The position numbers were made by a program, and so were the translations under genes. DNA of 64,000 bases from an uncultured Paracoccaceae bacterium. GTDB lineage: Bacteria; Pseudomonadota; Alphaproteobacteria; Rhodobacterales; Rhodobacteraceae. The notes beneath the pieces are model-generated. The model worked only from the letters and a program-made list of their open reading frames with translations. It made no database searches and had not been told where the DNA came from. Where the stretch lies: assembly GCA_947497985.1 (NCBI GenBank), contig CANMIX010000012.1, positions 1 through 64,000 of the forward strand, written 5' to 3'. Shown piece by piece: positions 47,099 through 57,145 of this stretch. The stretch's first letter is position 1, and each line of letters begins with the position of its first letter.

Positions 47099-47620
47099 AT
47101 GTCATTTAGACGATCATCCACGCGTGGGTTCAAGCGCACCGGCTCGGTTTTAAACGAGCAAATCCGCAAAGCGGGTGAAACGCGCGGCTTTGCCGTATCG
47201 CGCCTCTTGACCCATTGGGCCGAGACCGTTGGCAGCGATATTGCTGCTATCGCCCGTCCAGTGAACGTTGGCTATGGTCGCGGCTCGTTTGGGGCGACGT
47301 TGACAGTGCTGACCACCGGGGCGCAGGCACCGATGTTGGAGATGCAGAAGGAACAGCTGCGTGCGCGGGTGAATGCGGTCTATGGTTACAACGCCATTTC
47401 GAAAATCCGTATCACGCAGACTGCGCCTACCGGATTTGCGGATGGGCAGGTGGCCTTTGAAAGCCAATCTGCAAAACCGCAACCGCGCCCGGCAGATCCC
47501 AAAGTTACATCTGAGGCCCAACATGTGGCTGATGGTGCGCAAAGCGACGAGTTACGCGCGGCCTTGGAAAACCTGGCGCGCAATTTTTTGACCAAACAGA
47601 AATCACAAGGGAAAGGGTAA
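47099..47620 (+). CDS. DUF721 (DciA-like) protein
   Basis: The 173-aa protein has the DUF721 core ('LLTHWAETVGSDIAAIARPVNVGYGRG..GATLTVLTTGAQAPMLEMQKEQLRARVNAVYG'), the KH-like domain of DciA, which loads the replicative helicase in most bacteria. A disordered C-terminal tail rich in Pro and Gln follows. The start has no ideal ribosome site: a G-rich run (47071-47080) is about 18 nt upstream. The DsbA-like gene starts 2 bp after its stop. Confidence 0.8.
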   Translation: MSFRRSSTRGFKRTGSVLNEQIRKAGETRGFAVSRLLTHWAETVGSDIAAIARPVNVGYGRGSFGATLTVLTTGAQAPMLEMQKEQLRARVNAVYGYNAISKIRITQTAPTGFADGQVAFESQSAKPQPRPADPKVTSEAQHVADGAQSDELRAALENLARNFLTKQKSQGKG

Positions 47621-47622
47621 AT

Positions 47623-48288
47623 ATGTCCCGTCTTATGTCTGGAGTCCTGACCGCGGCAGCTTTGACTGTTGCTTCCATCGGGATCAACACTGTTGCGGGC
47701 CCGTCTGCCCTGCCATTCGTCAGTGCTGCTTATGCGCAGGATGCTGCAGAGGTCGACACCTCTACCATCGTTGAAATGGTTCAGGGCGTCGAAGATGCGC
47801 CGATCACGATGATCGAGTACGCGTCTTACACTTGCCCACACTGTGCACGTTTTCACGCAGATGGGTACAAAAAGCTAAAAGAAGACTTCATCGATACCGG
47901 TAAGGTAAAGTTCGTCTACCGTGAGGTCTATTTTGACCGTTACGGCCTGTGGGCGTCGATGATGGCACGTTGTGCAGGTCCTGAGAAGTTCTTTGGCATT
48001 ACCGATCTTCTATTCCAAGGCCAGTCCGAATGGGCGCGCGCTGGTGGTCCAACCGAGATCGTGGATGAACTGCGTAAAATCGGTTTGCTGGCGGGTATCG
48101 AAGGTGAGCAACTGGATGCTTGTCTGCAGGACGGAACCAAGGCGCAGACGCTTGTGAGCTGGTACCAAGAAAACGCAACCGCCGACAAAGTGGAAGCCAC
48201 GCCGAGCTTTGTTTTGAACGGTACCGCGATCCGCAATCAGCCCTATGATGATCTGAAAGCGCTGATCGAGGCTGAGCTGGAAGGCTGA
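47623..48288 (+). CDS. DsbA-family periplasmic thiol oxidoreductase
   Basis: The 221-aa protein has a signal peptide ending 'SAAYAQDA' (about residue 39), the thioredoxin-fold active site 'CPHC' in 'YASYTCPHCARFH' and the cis-Pro loop 'EATPSFVLNG'. It is of the DsbA/DsbC-like family that oxidises or isomerises disulfides in the periplasm. It is coupled to the DUF721 gene, the usual neighbour in Rhodobacterales. Confidence 0.9.
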   Translation: MSRLMSGVLTAAALTVASIGINTVAGPSALPFVSAAYAQDAAEVDTSTIVEMVQGVEDAPITMIEYASYTCPHCARFHADGYKKLKEDFIDTGKVKFVYREVYFDRYGLWASMMARCAGPEKFFGITDLLFQGQSEWARAGGPTEIVDELRKIGLLAGIEGEQLDACLQDGTKAQTLVSWYQENATADKVEATPSFVLNGTAIRNQPYDDLKALIEAELEG

Positions 48289-48314
48289 ACCTGATATCAA
48301 AGACGCGCCGCGCC

Positions 48315-49316
48315 TTAACCTTGGGGCGGCGCAACCCTGTTCACTTGCTGGCGCAGTTCACTGTCATCAGATAGCGACAGGCGCACCGGCAAGGTGATGA
48401 CTTTCATCCGAAAACTGTCGGGCAGACGCACGGCGTCTTTCTCGGTTGTGACCAACTGAGCGTTCAATGCTTTGGCTTCTTGCTCTAATCGCGCCATCAA
48501 CGCATTGGACAGTGGCTGATGGTCGTCCAGAGCTTCGCCCCGGACCACTTCGGCGCCGAGACTGCGCAAGGTGCCAAAGAATTTTTCAGGATGACCAATA
48601 CCAGCAAAGGCCAATACGCGGGTGCCGTTCCATACCATCCCAGTTTGCAGCGGTTCCAAATGGCCGGTCGTATGGGGGAGCGTGATTTTGGTGCTCCACG
48701 TTCGTGAAAACGCATTCTGTGCCTGGGACGTTCCCAACGACAACACAAGATCGGCGCGCGCCAATCCGGCATGAACCGGTTCCCGCAGAGGGCCGGCGGG
48801 AATACAGTAGCCGTTTCCGAATCCTTTGGCAGCGTCGACCACGATGATCGACAGATCCTTATGGAGGGCAGGGTTCTGGAACCCGTCGTCCATGATCAAA
48901 ACCGTGGCCCCAGAGGCAACGATTAGATCCGCACCGGCACTGCGATCCTTGGCTACGCAGACCTCGGTAAAGGCTGAAATCAAAAGGGGCTCGTCCCCAA
49001 CATCGTCCGCCCCATGTTGGCTGGGATCGACAACGATGGGACCTGCAAGCTGTCCGCCATAACCCCGACTAAGAACCATGGGCGTGTGCCCAATGCTTTG
49101 CAGATATTGCACCAACCAGATCACAGTGGGCGTTTTTCCCGTGCCGCCTGCATTCAGATTGCCCACGCAGATTACCGGGATTGGCAGGCGATTGGGGTCG
49201 CTTTGGGCAAGGCGACGTTGTGTTGCGCGTGCATAGAGTGCGCCCAGAGGCGACAATAGCACGCGACGCAAGTCAAACGTCTGCGGAGGTTTGTTCCAAA
49301 ATTCAGGTGGTCTCAT
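48315..49316 (-). CDS. lpxK: Tetraacyldisaccharide 4'-kinase
   Basis: The 333-aa protein has the N-terminal membrane-associated helix with '[10 protein letters not shown]', the P-loop '[18 protein letters not shown]', and LpxK motifs 'LSRGYGG', '[10 protein letters not shown]' and '[16 protein letters not shown]'. It adds the 4'-phosphate of lipid A. Its start overlaps the end of the Kdo-transferase-like gene by 14 bp. Confidence 0.95.
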   Translation of the reverse strand: MRPPEFWNKPPQTFDLRRVLLSPLGALYARATQRRLAQSDPNRLPIPVICVGNLNAGGTGKTPTVIWLVQYLQSIGHTPMVLSRGYGGQLAGPIVVDPSQHGADDVGDEPLLISAFTEVCVAKDRSAGADLIVASGATVLIMDDGFQNPALHKDLSIIVVDAAKGFGNGYCIPAGPLREPVHAGLARADLVLSLGTSQAQNAFSRTWSTKITLPHTTGHLEPLQTGMVWNGTRVLAFAGIGHPEKFFGTLRSLGAEVVRGEALDDHQPLSNALMARLEQEAKALNAQLVTTEKDAVRLPDSFRMKVITLPVRLSLSDDSELRQQVNRVAPPQG

Positions 49317-50544
49317 TACCGATGTCCGGCATATCTAACAAATCCTGTGCGATTTCCAAAAGGCGATCGGTGGTGCGCGATCCTTGGGTTACATAGTTCC
49401 ATCCAGCAAGGGCCATTTCGGCCGCCGCGTCAGGTGAGGACAAGCGAATGACCTCGTCTGCTAGCTCTCCCATGGATCGCACCTGTGCTGCGGCACCGCT
49501 TCTGCGCAGCGCCCTGTAGTCGCTCACGTGATCTGATACCCCTTTACCGTATAAAACGGCAGATCCCAGGGCTGCGGCATCCAAAGGTGAGTTCCCGGTG
49601 AACTTCCGCTCCAAGGATCCCCCGATCAACGTCACAGGCGACACGCGATACCACAAGCCTATGTCATCACGGTCGCTGAGCAGCACTTGTTGGGTTTCCA
49701 TAGGCTCTTCGCCAGTGTCCCAATCCGCAAAGTTCAATCCGCTACCTCGGATTATCGCACGCGCCGCTTCTAGGTCGGTCCAATTCTCAAGGGAGACAAT
49801 CAGCAAAAGGCGATGCAAAAGTTTAAGGGATTTGCGATGCGCATTTAAAATCGTCGTGAGCTCTTCGAGCTTTACATGAGACGCGAGCCAGACTGGTCGC
49901 CCAGACAGAACAGATTGCATCTCGTTCAAATTCTCATGGGAACAGGCAGGCGGCATTGGCGATTGGCTCAAAGGGCCTGTGACGGTTATGCGATGGGGCG
50001 GAATCCCGGTGCGTTGCAGCGTCTCAGAGACGTTTTCATCCGGCGACAGAATGGCGGAAAAACTGTTCAACAAACGCGCCCGATGATCGGGCCACCAACG
50101 CGAGGCGCGGCTTGGCAATTCATTGATCTCGATGTCAGTCAACAATGCCGGCACGTCTGCTTCGGCCAAATACCGTGTCAGCGTGCGCCGCAGATTGCCA
50201 CCTGCCCAGATACACAAATCAGGTGACCAAGTGTCCAGGAACAGCCGCATCTCAGATGGAAGATCTTCGGCAAGAATACCGACCTGGATTTCGCGTGTAT
50301 TGGATGATCTGAGCACACCGACACCGGGCTCCCAGGTGCTGATCACGGAAAGATCTGGATAAAGACCACAAAGCCGGGTGGCTACATCGCGCAGAGCAAT
50401 CAGCCGCTGTGTTGAGGTCGCGTGGAGCCACAACAGCTTGCCATCTGGGCGCACCGACAATTGTGTTAGATCGCTTGCAACACGGCGCAGGGACATTGCG
50501 CGGATATCCTTGTCTCTAATACCAATCACGGATGGGGTGAGCAC
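49303..50544 (-). CDS. Kdo-transferase-like glycosyltransferase, probably degenerate
   Basis: The 413-aa protein aligns by eye with 3-deoxy-manno-octulosonate transferase (WaaA/KdtA): '[15 protein letters not shown]' at the N-terminus, '[29 protein letters not shown]' in the middle and '[27 protein letters not shown]' near the C-terminus. In active KdtA the first motif reads 'HxxSVGE', and its Glu is the catalytic base; here it reads Ser-Thr-Gln-Arg, and the N-terminal membrane helix is missing. It sits in the usual place before lpxK. The start is uncertain: GTG at 50544 or ATG at 50496. It may be a non-catalytic or altered-specificity paralogue. Confidence 0.7.
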   Translation of the reverse strand: MLTPSVIGIRDKDIRAMSLRRVASDLTQLSVRPDGKLLWLHATSTQRLIALRDVATRLCGLYPDLSVISTWEPGVGVLRSSNTREIQVGILAEDLPSEMRLFLDTWSPDLCIWAGGNLRRTLTRYLAEADVPALLTDIEINELPSRASRWWPDHRARLLNSFSAILSPDENVSETLQRTGIPPHRITVTGPLSQSPMPPACSHENLNEMQSVLSGRPVWLASHVKLEELTTILNAHRKSLKLLHRLLLIVSLENWTDLEAARAIIRGSGLNFADWDTGEEPMETQQVLLSDRDDIGLWYRVSPVTLIGGSLERKFTGNSPLDAAALGSAVLYGKGVSDHVSDYRALRRSGAAAQVRSMGELADEVIRLSSPDAAAEMALAGWNYVTQGSRTTDRLLEIAQDLLDMPDIGNETT

Positions 50545-50553
50545 GTTGAACGT

Positions 50554-51357
50554 TCACAGCGGTGCCAATCCGGGTCCTTCAGGATTAAGGTTCGCCAACA
50601 GTTCTTGGTGTAATTGATGGTTTGCAGCCAGAACACCATTTAACTTTGGTGTCGGGTTGTTAAAGCGCAAAACCTCGCCGGTGCGATCGGTGCAGTGACC
50701 GCCTGCTTCCCGAATTAACAAGTCACCAGCGGCGATGTCCCACTCCCAACTTGGGCGCAAGGTCAACATGGCGTCAAACCGTCCCTGGGCTACGCTGGCC
50801 AACCGATAGGCCAACGAAGGCCGATATTCCCGTGTGAAAGCAGGTATTTGGCCATTTTTCCAATGTTTGGGATCCATTGCGGGACGGGCGGTTAAAACAC
50901 TTGCGGCCGCAATCTCCGCTTCGCCGGAGACCACAACCGGCGCTCCGTTCAATGTGGTCCCATGGTCCTTGGCCGCGGCGAACATCAGATCGAGCTGCGG
51001 CAAGAAAACAGCAGCAGCCGAAATCACCCCATCCGTCGAGATTGCCAGTGAATGGGCCCAACTGCGCGACCCTTCTGCAAAGCTGCGTGTACCGTCAATG
51101 GGGTCCACGATAAAGACTTGTGATTTGGCTTGCCGGGCATCGTTGTCTTCGCTCTCTTCCGACAGCCAGCCATAATCGGGGCGTGCTTCCTGCAGAAAAG
51201 AACTCAGGAAGGCATCAACCTCTAGGTCAGCCTCGGTCACGGGGCCCGCACCGTCAGGTTTGTCCCAACGTTTTGCATCCGGTCCGTGGTAACGGTTTGC
51301 GATCTCGCCGGCCTTTTCGGCTGCTTCGATCAGCAAAGACAGATCAGTTGCCGGCAA
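50554..51357 (-). CDS. 3'(2'),5'-bisphosphate nucleotidase/inositol monophosphatase family protein
   Basis: The 267-aa protein has the family metal sites: 'DKPDGAGPVTEADLEVD', Glu-Glu in 'YGWLSEESED', the signature 'DPIDGTRSF' and 'SWEWDIAAGDLLIREAGG'. It is of the CysQ/IMPase class that dephosphorylates PAP or inositol phosphates, which cannot be told apart here. Its start overlaps the end of pmbA by 14 bp. Confidence 0.9.
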   Translation of the reverse strand: MPATDLSLLIEAAEKAGEIANRYHGPDAKRWDKPDGAGPVTEADLEVDAFLSSFLQEARPDYGWLSEESEDNDARQAKSQVFIVDPIDGTRSFAEGSRSWAHSLAISTDGVISAAAVFLPQLDLMFAAAKDHGTTLNGAPVVVSGEAEIAAASVLTARPAMDPKHWKNGQIPAFTREYRPSLAYRLASVAQGRFDAMLTLRPSWEWDIAAGDLLIREAGGHCTDRTGEVLRFNNPTPKLNGVLAANHQLHQELLANLNPEGPGLAPL

Positions 51358-52690
51358 TGGTCATCCCTTCGATCAGCAGCGAAGGCACAACGCGGGACAA
51401 ATAGCTACGTCCGTCGTTGCCGGCGATCATATTGCGCAGCATGTCTTTTAAGTTGCCGGCAATGGTGCATTCGTTGACCGGGTATTGAATTTCGCCGTTT
51501 TCGACCCAAAATCCGGAGGCCCCACGGGAATAGTCGCCGTTGTTGGGGTTGATCGTCGATCCGATCATCGACGTGACCAAGAGCCCGGTGCCCATGTTGC
51601 TTAGCAAATCCGCGTGGCTGTATTCACCCGGCGTCAGAGAGATGTTCCAGTTCGCAGGCGAGGGAACTGACCCGATACCACGGGCGGCGTTGCCCGTGCT
51701 GGTAAGATCCAGTTTGCGGGCCGAGGCCAAATCCAATGTCCAGCCTGTCAGCACGCCATCTTTGATAATATCACGGCGTTGCGTTGGTAGACCTTCTCCA
51801 TCGAATGGGCGCGAACCGGCCATCCGTGGACGAAACGGGTCTTCGATGACGGACAGGTTGGCGGGCAACAGCTGTTCACCCATGCAATCTTTTAGCCAGG
51901 ATGCACCACGCGCGATCGCGGCCCCATTTGAGGCAGACAATAGATGACCAATCAGGGACGACGAAATGCGTTCGTCAAATAGGATTGGAAAACTGCCAGT
52001 TTCGGGGCGTCGTGCGTTCATGTGAGAAATCGCGCGTTCGCCGGCCGTGCGCCCAATCTCTTCAGCGGCGCGCAGATCTGATTGAAAGGTGCGCGAGTCA
52101 CCATCATAGTCACGTTCCATTTGCGTGCCGGTTCCGGCAATCGCGGTGCATGAAAGCGATCGGTTGGTGCGAGAATATCCGCCTGAAAACCCATTGCTGG
52201 TGACCAGATGGACTGTGTGGCGCCCATAGCCGGCACCCGCAGATTGTACCTGGCTTACCCCATTGACCGCAAGCCCTGCAGCTTCCGCCGCAAGCGCGTC
52301 TATCTTCAGCGCCTCAGGTGCGGGTTCCGGGCTTTCATCGGCGAGTTCAAGCGCGTCCAAATCCCAAGGTTGGGCAAGGTCTGACGCATCTGCCAGACCA
52401 GTATAGGGATCTTCGGGAGCTTCGCGCGCCATGGCCACCGCGCGCTCCGCCATGGTCTGGATGGTGTCTGGCCGCATATCTGAAGTCGACACCAATGCTT
52501 GTTGTTGCCCGATCAGGACACGAAGACCAAGGTCAACACCTTCGGACCGCTCGGCGTGCTCCAATTTACCGCCATGCACTTCGATGGACAGGGACTGACC
52601 TTCGGCAACGATGGCATCAGCTGCTTCCGCTCCGGCGGCTTTGGCGGCGTCGATCAGGGCGTGGCACAAGGCTTCGGGCGTTTGGGTCAT
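51344..52690 (-). CDS. pmbA: TldD/PmbA-family metallopeptidase subunit (TldE/PmbA)
   Basis: The 448-aa protein has the PmbA/TldE fold: 'DAIVAEGQSLSIEVHGGKLEHAERSEGVDLGLRVLIG', 'FPILFDERISSSLIGHLLSASNGAAIARGASWLKD', and the C-terminal 'MIGSTINPNNGDYSRGASGFWVENGEIQYPVNECTIAGNL'. TldE pairs with TldD, which carries the zinc site, to degrade unfolded peptides and mature ribosomally made peptides. TldD is not in the window. The ATG at 52690 fits the family start; the frame is open to 52858 into the DUF2125 gene. Confidence 0.93.
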   Translation of the reverse strand: MTQTPEALCHALIDAAKAAGAEAADAIVAEGQSLSIEVHGGKLEHAERSEGVDLGLRVLIGQQQALVSTSDMRPDTIQTMAERAVAMAREAPEDPYTGLADASDLAQPWDLDALELADESPEPAPEALKIDALAAEAAGLAVNGVSQVQSAGAGYGRHTVHLVTSNGFSGGYSRTNRSLSCTAIAGTGTQMERDYDGDSRTFQSDLRAAEEIGRTAGERAISHMNARRPETGSFPILFDERISSSLIGHLLSASNGAAIARGASWLKDCMGEQLLPANLSVIEDPFRPRMAGSRPFDGEGLPTQRRDIIKDGVLTGWTLDLASARKLDLTSTGNAARGIGSVPSPANWNISLTPGEYSHADLLSNMGTGLLVTSMIGSTINPNNGDYSRGASGFWVENGEIQYPVNECTIAGNLKDMLRNMIAGNDGRSYLSRVVPSLLIEGMTIAGN

Positions 52691-52811
52691 GGTGTCCTGC
52701 ACTTTTGTTCCTGTATCAGAGCTATCTAGCCATACAGCGGCCTGCAAGGGCGCATATGATAAAAAGGGCCGCCCATATGGCGACCCTATTGGTTGTATCG
52801 ATAAAAAGTGG

Positions 52812-54344
52812 TTATTTGAGTCGCTGCCCATTGGCGCTGACGGTTCCACCTTCGCCAAACTCGATCTCGGATTTCAGCGAGTCTTCGCCTTCACCTGGTA
52901 CGGCCAACAATCCCATCATTAGACGCGCGCCGGTGGCATCACTGTCAACGAGCAGCCCCATTTTGATCAGGTTGTCGATCAGACCATTCGCACCAATAAG
53001 GGACAGATTCGCAATCCCCACTGGCGCGGGCAATCCATCAAAGGATTCCAGATCATTGTAATCCAGTTCAAACGCGCCGTTTCCGGTCAATTCAGCTCCA
53101 ACGGCGCGCAGCAACAATTGATTGATCACAACAGAATTCAGCAAGGCTGGCGTCTCGCCTTCGATCCCAGCTTCGGCCGCGACTTCCGGGTCGAAAACAT
53201 CGATCAACAAACGGCCTTTACCAGACAGGTCCAAGACAATTGACGCTGGATCATGTGGCAAAGCTCCGGTGGGGTCAGCCAAAGCCCACAGGGCTTCTGG
53301 GACGTTAAAGTCGCGCAAGGTGATGCCCACTGCCATGTCACGGTCATCTTCGGTCACAGTCGGAGGTGTCTGAAGTTTCATGCCCAATTCAGCAGCTGAA
53401 AACGCGATGGGGAATGGAAGATCCGATGCCGACATTGAAAGTTCGGTCGCTTTTTGCAGGAAGTCATACTTCAATTCATCAGCGTTCATCGCGATCTCAA
53501 AGGAGCCACCCTGGGACGTACTGTCAAACTCGAACGCGTTTGAGCCCTCGTTGCCAGTTGCGGATGATTTGCCTGCGCCAAAGGTAAAGACGCCCTCAAA
53601 TGCAGTACCTGCGGCGAGCATAGATCCCAGGTCGGTTGCATCGAATTCCATTGGCAACGCGCCAGAACCTTTAAAGGTCAACGCTTCCAAGTCAGCTTTC
53701 ATTGTGCCTTTGGAATCGGCATTTGTGGGGTCTTGAAAGCTAAAGTTATAGCTCAGTGTTCCAATGTCATACGTCTGTTCGTAGGTGCGGGTTTCACCGC
53801 GCTTCATATGGGTCGTGCTGTTCAGATCGCTCATTGAAACAACGGCGCTGAAAAATTCAGGCGGCAGTTCGTCACCCGGTGTGGTCAAAGAGCCTAAAGC
53901 CATTTCAAACAGATCTGGATTGTAAACATAGGTCATGTCGTCCGGGTCGCCGGTAAACACAGCGGCAGTTCCGTCAGTGCGCAGAGTGATTTCTCCCGCA
54001 AAAATGGCCTTTTCGGTTTCGCCCAATGCCTCAAAACCAATCGCAGATGCTGCGGGGAAAGACGCGTTGACCGATCCGTCGCCGTTATCAACAAAGGTCA
54101 AGGTCGGCAGATGAACCTGTACGGCGCCTTCGTCCTCCGGGATTGGAACCGTCATTGTAAGATCAGAAACGGTAAACGTGTCACCGCTTTGCACCTCTGC
54201 GGAGGTAACGGTGTATCCGCTTCCTTCTAAATAGGCTTTCCACTCAGCCCAGACATCCTGGGCGCTGATATCAGCCCACGCGCTTTGCGCTGAGAAAATC
54301 GTAAGAGCAGCGATACTGCTGTTACGCAGAAATGAGACGGACAT
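52812..54344 (-). CDS. DUF2125 secreted protein
   Basis: The 510-aa protein has a signal peptide ('SIAALTIFSAQSAWA', cleavage near residue 25) and a long beta-rich periplasmic domain with repeated 'ALTFKGSGALPMEFDATDLGS'-like segments. It matches the DUF2125 family, which is conserved in Rhodobacterales near pmbA; the function is unknown. The ATG at 54344 is preceded by GAAAGG. It lies 122 bp upstream of pmbA on the same strand and diverges from the SDR gene. Confidence 0.85.
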   Translation of the reverse strand: MSVSFLRNSSIAALTIFSAQSAWADISAQDVWAEWKAYLEGSGYTVTSAEVQSGDTFTVSDLTMTVPIPEDEGAVQVHLPTLTFVDNGDGSVNASFPAASAIGFEALGETEKAIFAGEITLRTDGTAAVFTGDPDDMTYVYNPDLFEMALGSLTTPGDELPPEFFSAVVSMSDLNSTTHMKRGETRTYEQTYDIGTLSYNFSFQDPTNADSKGTMKADLEALTFKGSGALPMEFDATDLGSMLAAGTAFEGVFTFGAGKSSATGNEGSNAFEFDSTSQGGSFEIAMNADELKYDFLQKATELSMSASDLPFPIAFSAAELGMKLQTPPTVTEDDRDMAVGITLRDFNVPEALWALADPTGALPHDPASIVLDLSGKGRLLIDVFDPEVAAEAGIEGETPALLNSVVINQLLLRAVGAELTGNGAFELDYNDLESFDGLPAPVGIANLSLIGANGLIDNLIKMGLLVDSDATGARLMMGLLAVPGEGEDSLKSEIEFGEGGTVSANGQRLK

Positions 54345-54478
54345 TAGAAAACCTTTCGTTTTGACCTTCAATGATCAAGATTAATGACGGCGGTAGGATC
54401 CACAAGGTGCCAAAGACTGGACCGCTCCCCGTTTGAGGACTACCACAAATTAATACCAATGATTTGGAGAAGCTGGGC

Positions 54479-55228
54479 ATGGATTTCAACGACAAAACCG
54501 TGATCATAACCGGGGCAAGCCGTGGAATTGGTGCGGCAGCTGCGCGGGTTTTCGCTGATGCAGGCTCAAATGTTGCCCTATTGGCCCGTGATGAGGCAGC
54601 CTTGAACGTGCTGGCGAACGAGATCGGTACCTCAGCGCTGCCGGTTCCATGTGACGTTTCGGATTTTTCGAATGTGTCAGCTGCTGTGTCGCAAGTCTGC
54701 GAAACTTGGGGTGAAATTGACGTCTTGATCAACAACGCCGGCATGATCGACCCGATCTCACGTTTGGCCGATGCAGATCCAGCCGAATGGGCAAAGCTGA
54801 TTGAGGTGAACGTCACTGGCGTTTTCAATGGTATGCGCGCGGTACTTCCAAAGATGAAAAACGCTGGGGGTGGCACCATCATCACCGTGTCTTCGGGCGC
54901 GGCGCAGCGGCCCCTTGAAGGGTGGAGTGCGTATTGTACATCCAAAGCAGGTGCAGCCATGTTGACCCGCGCCTTGGATCTGGAAGAGCGGGACAATGGT
55001 ATCCGGGCAATGGGCCTGTCACCGGGAACGGTAGCGACCCAGATGCAACGTGAGATCAAGGCCAGCGGCGTAAATCCGGTCAGCCAGTTGGACTGGGAAG
55101 AACATATCCCAGCAGACTGGCCTGCACGCGCCTTAAAGTGGATGTGTACAGCGGATGCGGATGCCTATGTGGGTGAAGAAGTCTCGCTGCGGGACGAGGT
55201 CATCCGCAAACGCGTGGGTTTGGTATGA
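54479..55228 (+). CDS. Short-chain dehydrogenase/reductase (SDR)
   Basis: The 249-aa classical SDR has 'VIITGASRGIGAAAARVFADAG' (NAD(P)-binding), 'DVLINNAGMI', the catalytic Ser ('TVSSGAAQRP'), and 'YCTSKAG' with Tyr and Lys. Substrate unknown. GGAGAAG precedes the ATG at 54479; an in-frame TTG at 54464 is less likely. Its stop overlaps the enoyl-CoA hydratase start (ATGA), so the pair may act on a CoA or acid intermediate. Confidence 0.9.
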   Translation: MDFNDKTVIITGASRGIGAAAARVFADAGSNVALLARDEAALNVLANEIGTSALPVPCDVSDFSNVSAAVSQVCETWGEIDVLINNAGMIDPISRLADADPAEWAKLIEVNVTGVFNGMRAVLPKMKNAGGGTIITVSSGAAQRPLEGWSAYCTSKAGAAMLTRALDLEERDNGIRAMGLSPGTVATQMQREIKASGVNPVSQLDWEEHIPADWPARALKWMCTADADAYVGEEVSLRDEVIRKRVGLV

Positions 55229-55836
55229 TTGAAATTCAAAAGAGTGACCAAAATGTCTGGACCGTCACGCTAAACCGGCCGGACAAGGCCAATGCGCTGA
55301 CCGCTGAAATGCTTGCGCAATTGGTTGAGATCATGACGCAGGCTCAATCAGCCCGCGGTGTAATCATGACCGGTCGCGGCAAGGTGTTCAGCGCAGGAGC
55401 GGATTTGGACGAGGCCCGCGCAGGGCTGGCGGTGTCTCCCCTGTGGGAGGAACTGTCCAATGCAGTGGCGGCTTTGCCTTGTATGACTGTGGCCGCGTTA
55501 AACGGGACTTTGGCCGGTGGTGCGAACGGAATGGCGTTGGCTTGTGATATTCGGATCGCTGTCCCCACGACCAAAGTGTTCTATCCGGTGATGAAGCTTG
55601 GATATTTGCCCCAACCATCTGACGTGACGCGCATGAAGGCTCTAATAGGGCCTTCTCGTACCAAAATGATCATCGCTGCCGGGCAAAAGATCACGTCAGA
55701 AGAGGCGCTTTCGTGGGGATTGCTAGACCGTGTTGTGGAGCCAGATGTGTTACTGTCGTCGGCAAATGAGCTGATGGCACATGCGGTTGCAGCGGATCCG
55801 GAATTGACGGCCCAAATATTGGCAAGCTGTTCCTAA
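55225..55836 (+). CDS. Enoyl-CoA hydratase/isomerase family protein (short)
   Basis: The 203-aa protein has the crotonase oxyanion-hole motifs 'FSAGADLDEARAG' and 'AALNGTLAGGANGMALACDIRIA'. It is about 50 residues shorter than usual, lacking part of the C-terminal trimerisation helices. Whether it is a hydratase, isomerase or other crotonase cannot be told. It overlaps the SDR gene by 4 nt. Confidence 0.88.
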   Translation: MIEIQKSDQNVWTVTLNRPDKANALTAEMLAQLVEIMTQAQSARGVIMTGRGKVFSAGADLDEARAGLAVSPLWEELSNAVAALPCMTVAALNGTLAGGANGMALACDIRIAVPTTKVFYPVMKLGYLPQPSDVTRMKALIGPSRTKMIIAAGQKITSEEALSWGLLDRVVEPDVLLSSANELMAHAVAADPELTAQILASCS

Positions 55837-55945
55837 TCTTTGCGTGCGCTGTTGACGAACAGTTTGGATCCACTGTGCCGGGTCTCGTCAAATAGGGGCA
55901 TGTGTAATACATGCAGGCCACACAAACCGCTGGTATGAGGGATAG

Positions 55946-57145
55946 ATGACGCAACATTGGGACACAGCGGTGATTGGTGCAGGACCTGCAGGTCTGATGG
56001 CTGCAGAAGAGATCGCGCGCGCCGGGTACCGTGTCATTGTGCTAGAGGCCAAACCCTCAGTTGCGCGCAAGTTTCTGATGGCGGGAAAGTCGGGTTTAAA
56101 CCTGACCAAAGATGAACCTTATGATGCCTTGGTGACCCATTATGGCCCCGCCCAGAAGTGGTTGGCGCCAATGCTGCGCGACTGTGATGCCGCCTGGGTT
56201 CAACGCTGGGCACAAGATTTGGGACAAGAGCTGTTTACCGGCTCCACCGGTCGCGTGTTTCCAACCGCAATGAAAGCATCCCCCCTACTGCGCGCCTGGT
56301 TGGCGCGTTTGGATGATCTCGGGGTTGAACGTCGCCTTCGCCATCGTTGGATCGGCTGGGATAGGAATGCCTTGACCTTTGACACCCCCAATGGCGCATC
56401 TACCATCACAGCCACAACCACGGTTCTGGCCCTTGGTGGAGCAAGCTGGGCGCGGTTGGGCTCTGATGGTATTTGGGCTGAAATTCTGAAAGATCGCCAT
56501 ATCCCGCTTGCGCCATTTGCGCCGTCAAATGCCGGGCTTTCCGTGGGCTGGAGCCCCTATATGGAAGCGCATTTTGGCGCCGCCTTGAAATCTGTCCGTT
56601 GGACCGCCGGGGATTTGTCCAACCGTGGCGAAGCTGTGTTGTCGAAACAAGGGTTAGAGGGGGGAGGGCTTTATGGGCTGACGCCCGCTATACGCGCGGG
56701 GGCAGATCTGTTTGTGGATCTCGTACCGGATCGAAGCATTGATGCGCTGGTGAAAACGCTTCCAAAAGATCCTAAAAAGGCCCGTTTGGCGCATTGGTTG
56801 AAAAATACGCTGCGGCTGCCTCCGGTCAAAGTGGCGTTGATCAACGAATTGGCGACAGACCGCAGCCTGCCATCGTCTGCTTGGGTCAAGTTAATCAAGC
56901 AACTGCCGATCAACGGATGCGCTCTGCGCCCGATGGATGAGGCAATTTCAACGGCGGGGGGTGTACCGCAAAGTGCTGTGACTGACGATCTGATGCTCAA
57001 TGCGCTCCCCGGAACCTTTTGCGCCGGAGAGATGCTGGATTGGGAGGCCCCAACGGGTGGCTATCTGTTGACGGGTTGTTTCGCCACCGGACGTTGGGCC
57101 GGTCAAGGCGCAGTTCGCTATTTAAGCAGTGGCAACAAACGCTGA
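55946..57145 (+). CDS. HI0933-like FAD-dependent oxidoreductase (TIGR03862-type)
   Basis: The 399-aa flavoprotein starts with 'AVIGAGPAGLMAAEEIARAGYRVIVLEAK' and 'SVARKFLMAGKSGLNLT', has 'TTVLALGGASWARLGSDG' in the middle and ends with a second FAD motif ('GTFCAGEMLDWEAPTGGYLLTGCFATGRWAG'). This is the TIGR03862-like branch of the HI0933 family; the function is unknown. Its last 28 bp overlap the convergent GST gene. Confidence 0.88.
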   Translation: MTQHWDTAVIGAGPAGLMAAEEIARAGYRVIVLEAKPSVARKFLMAGKSGLNLTKDEPYDALVTHYGPAQKWLAPMLRDCDAAWVQRWAQDLGQELFTGSTGRVFPTAMKASPLLRAWLARLDDLGVERRLRHRWIGWDRNALTFDTPNGASTITATTTVLALGGASWARLGSDGIWAEILKDRHIPLAPFAPSNAGLSVGWSPYMEAHFGAALKSVRWTAGDLSNRGEAVLSKQGLEGGGLYGLTPAIRAGADLFVDLVPDRSIDALVKTLPKDPKKARLAHWLKNTLRLPPVKVALINELATDRSLPSSAWVKLIKQLPINGCALRPMDEAISTAGGVPQSAVTDDLMLNALPGTFCAGEMLDWEAPTGGYLLTGCFATGRWAGQGAVRYLSSGNKR

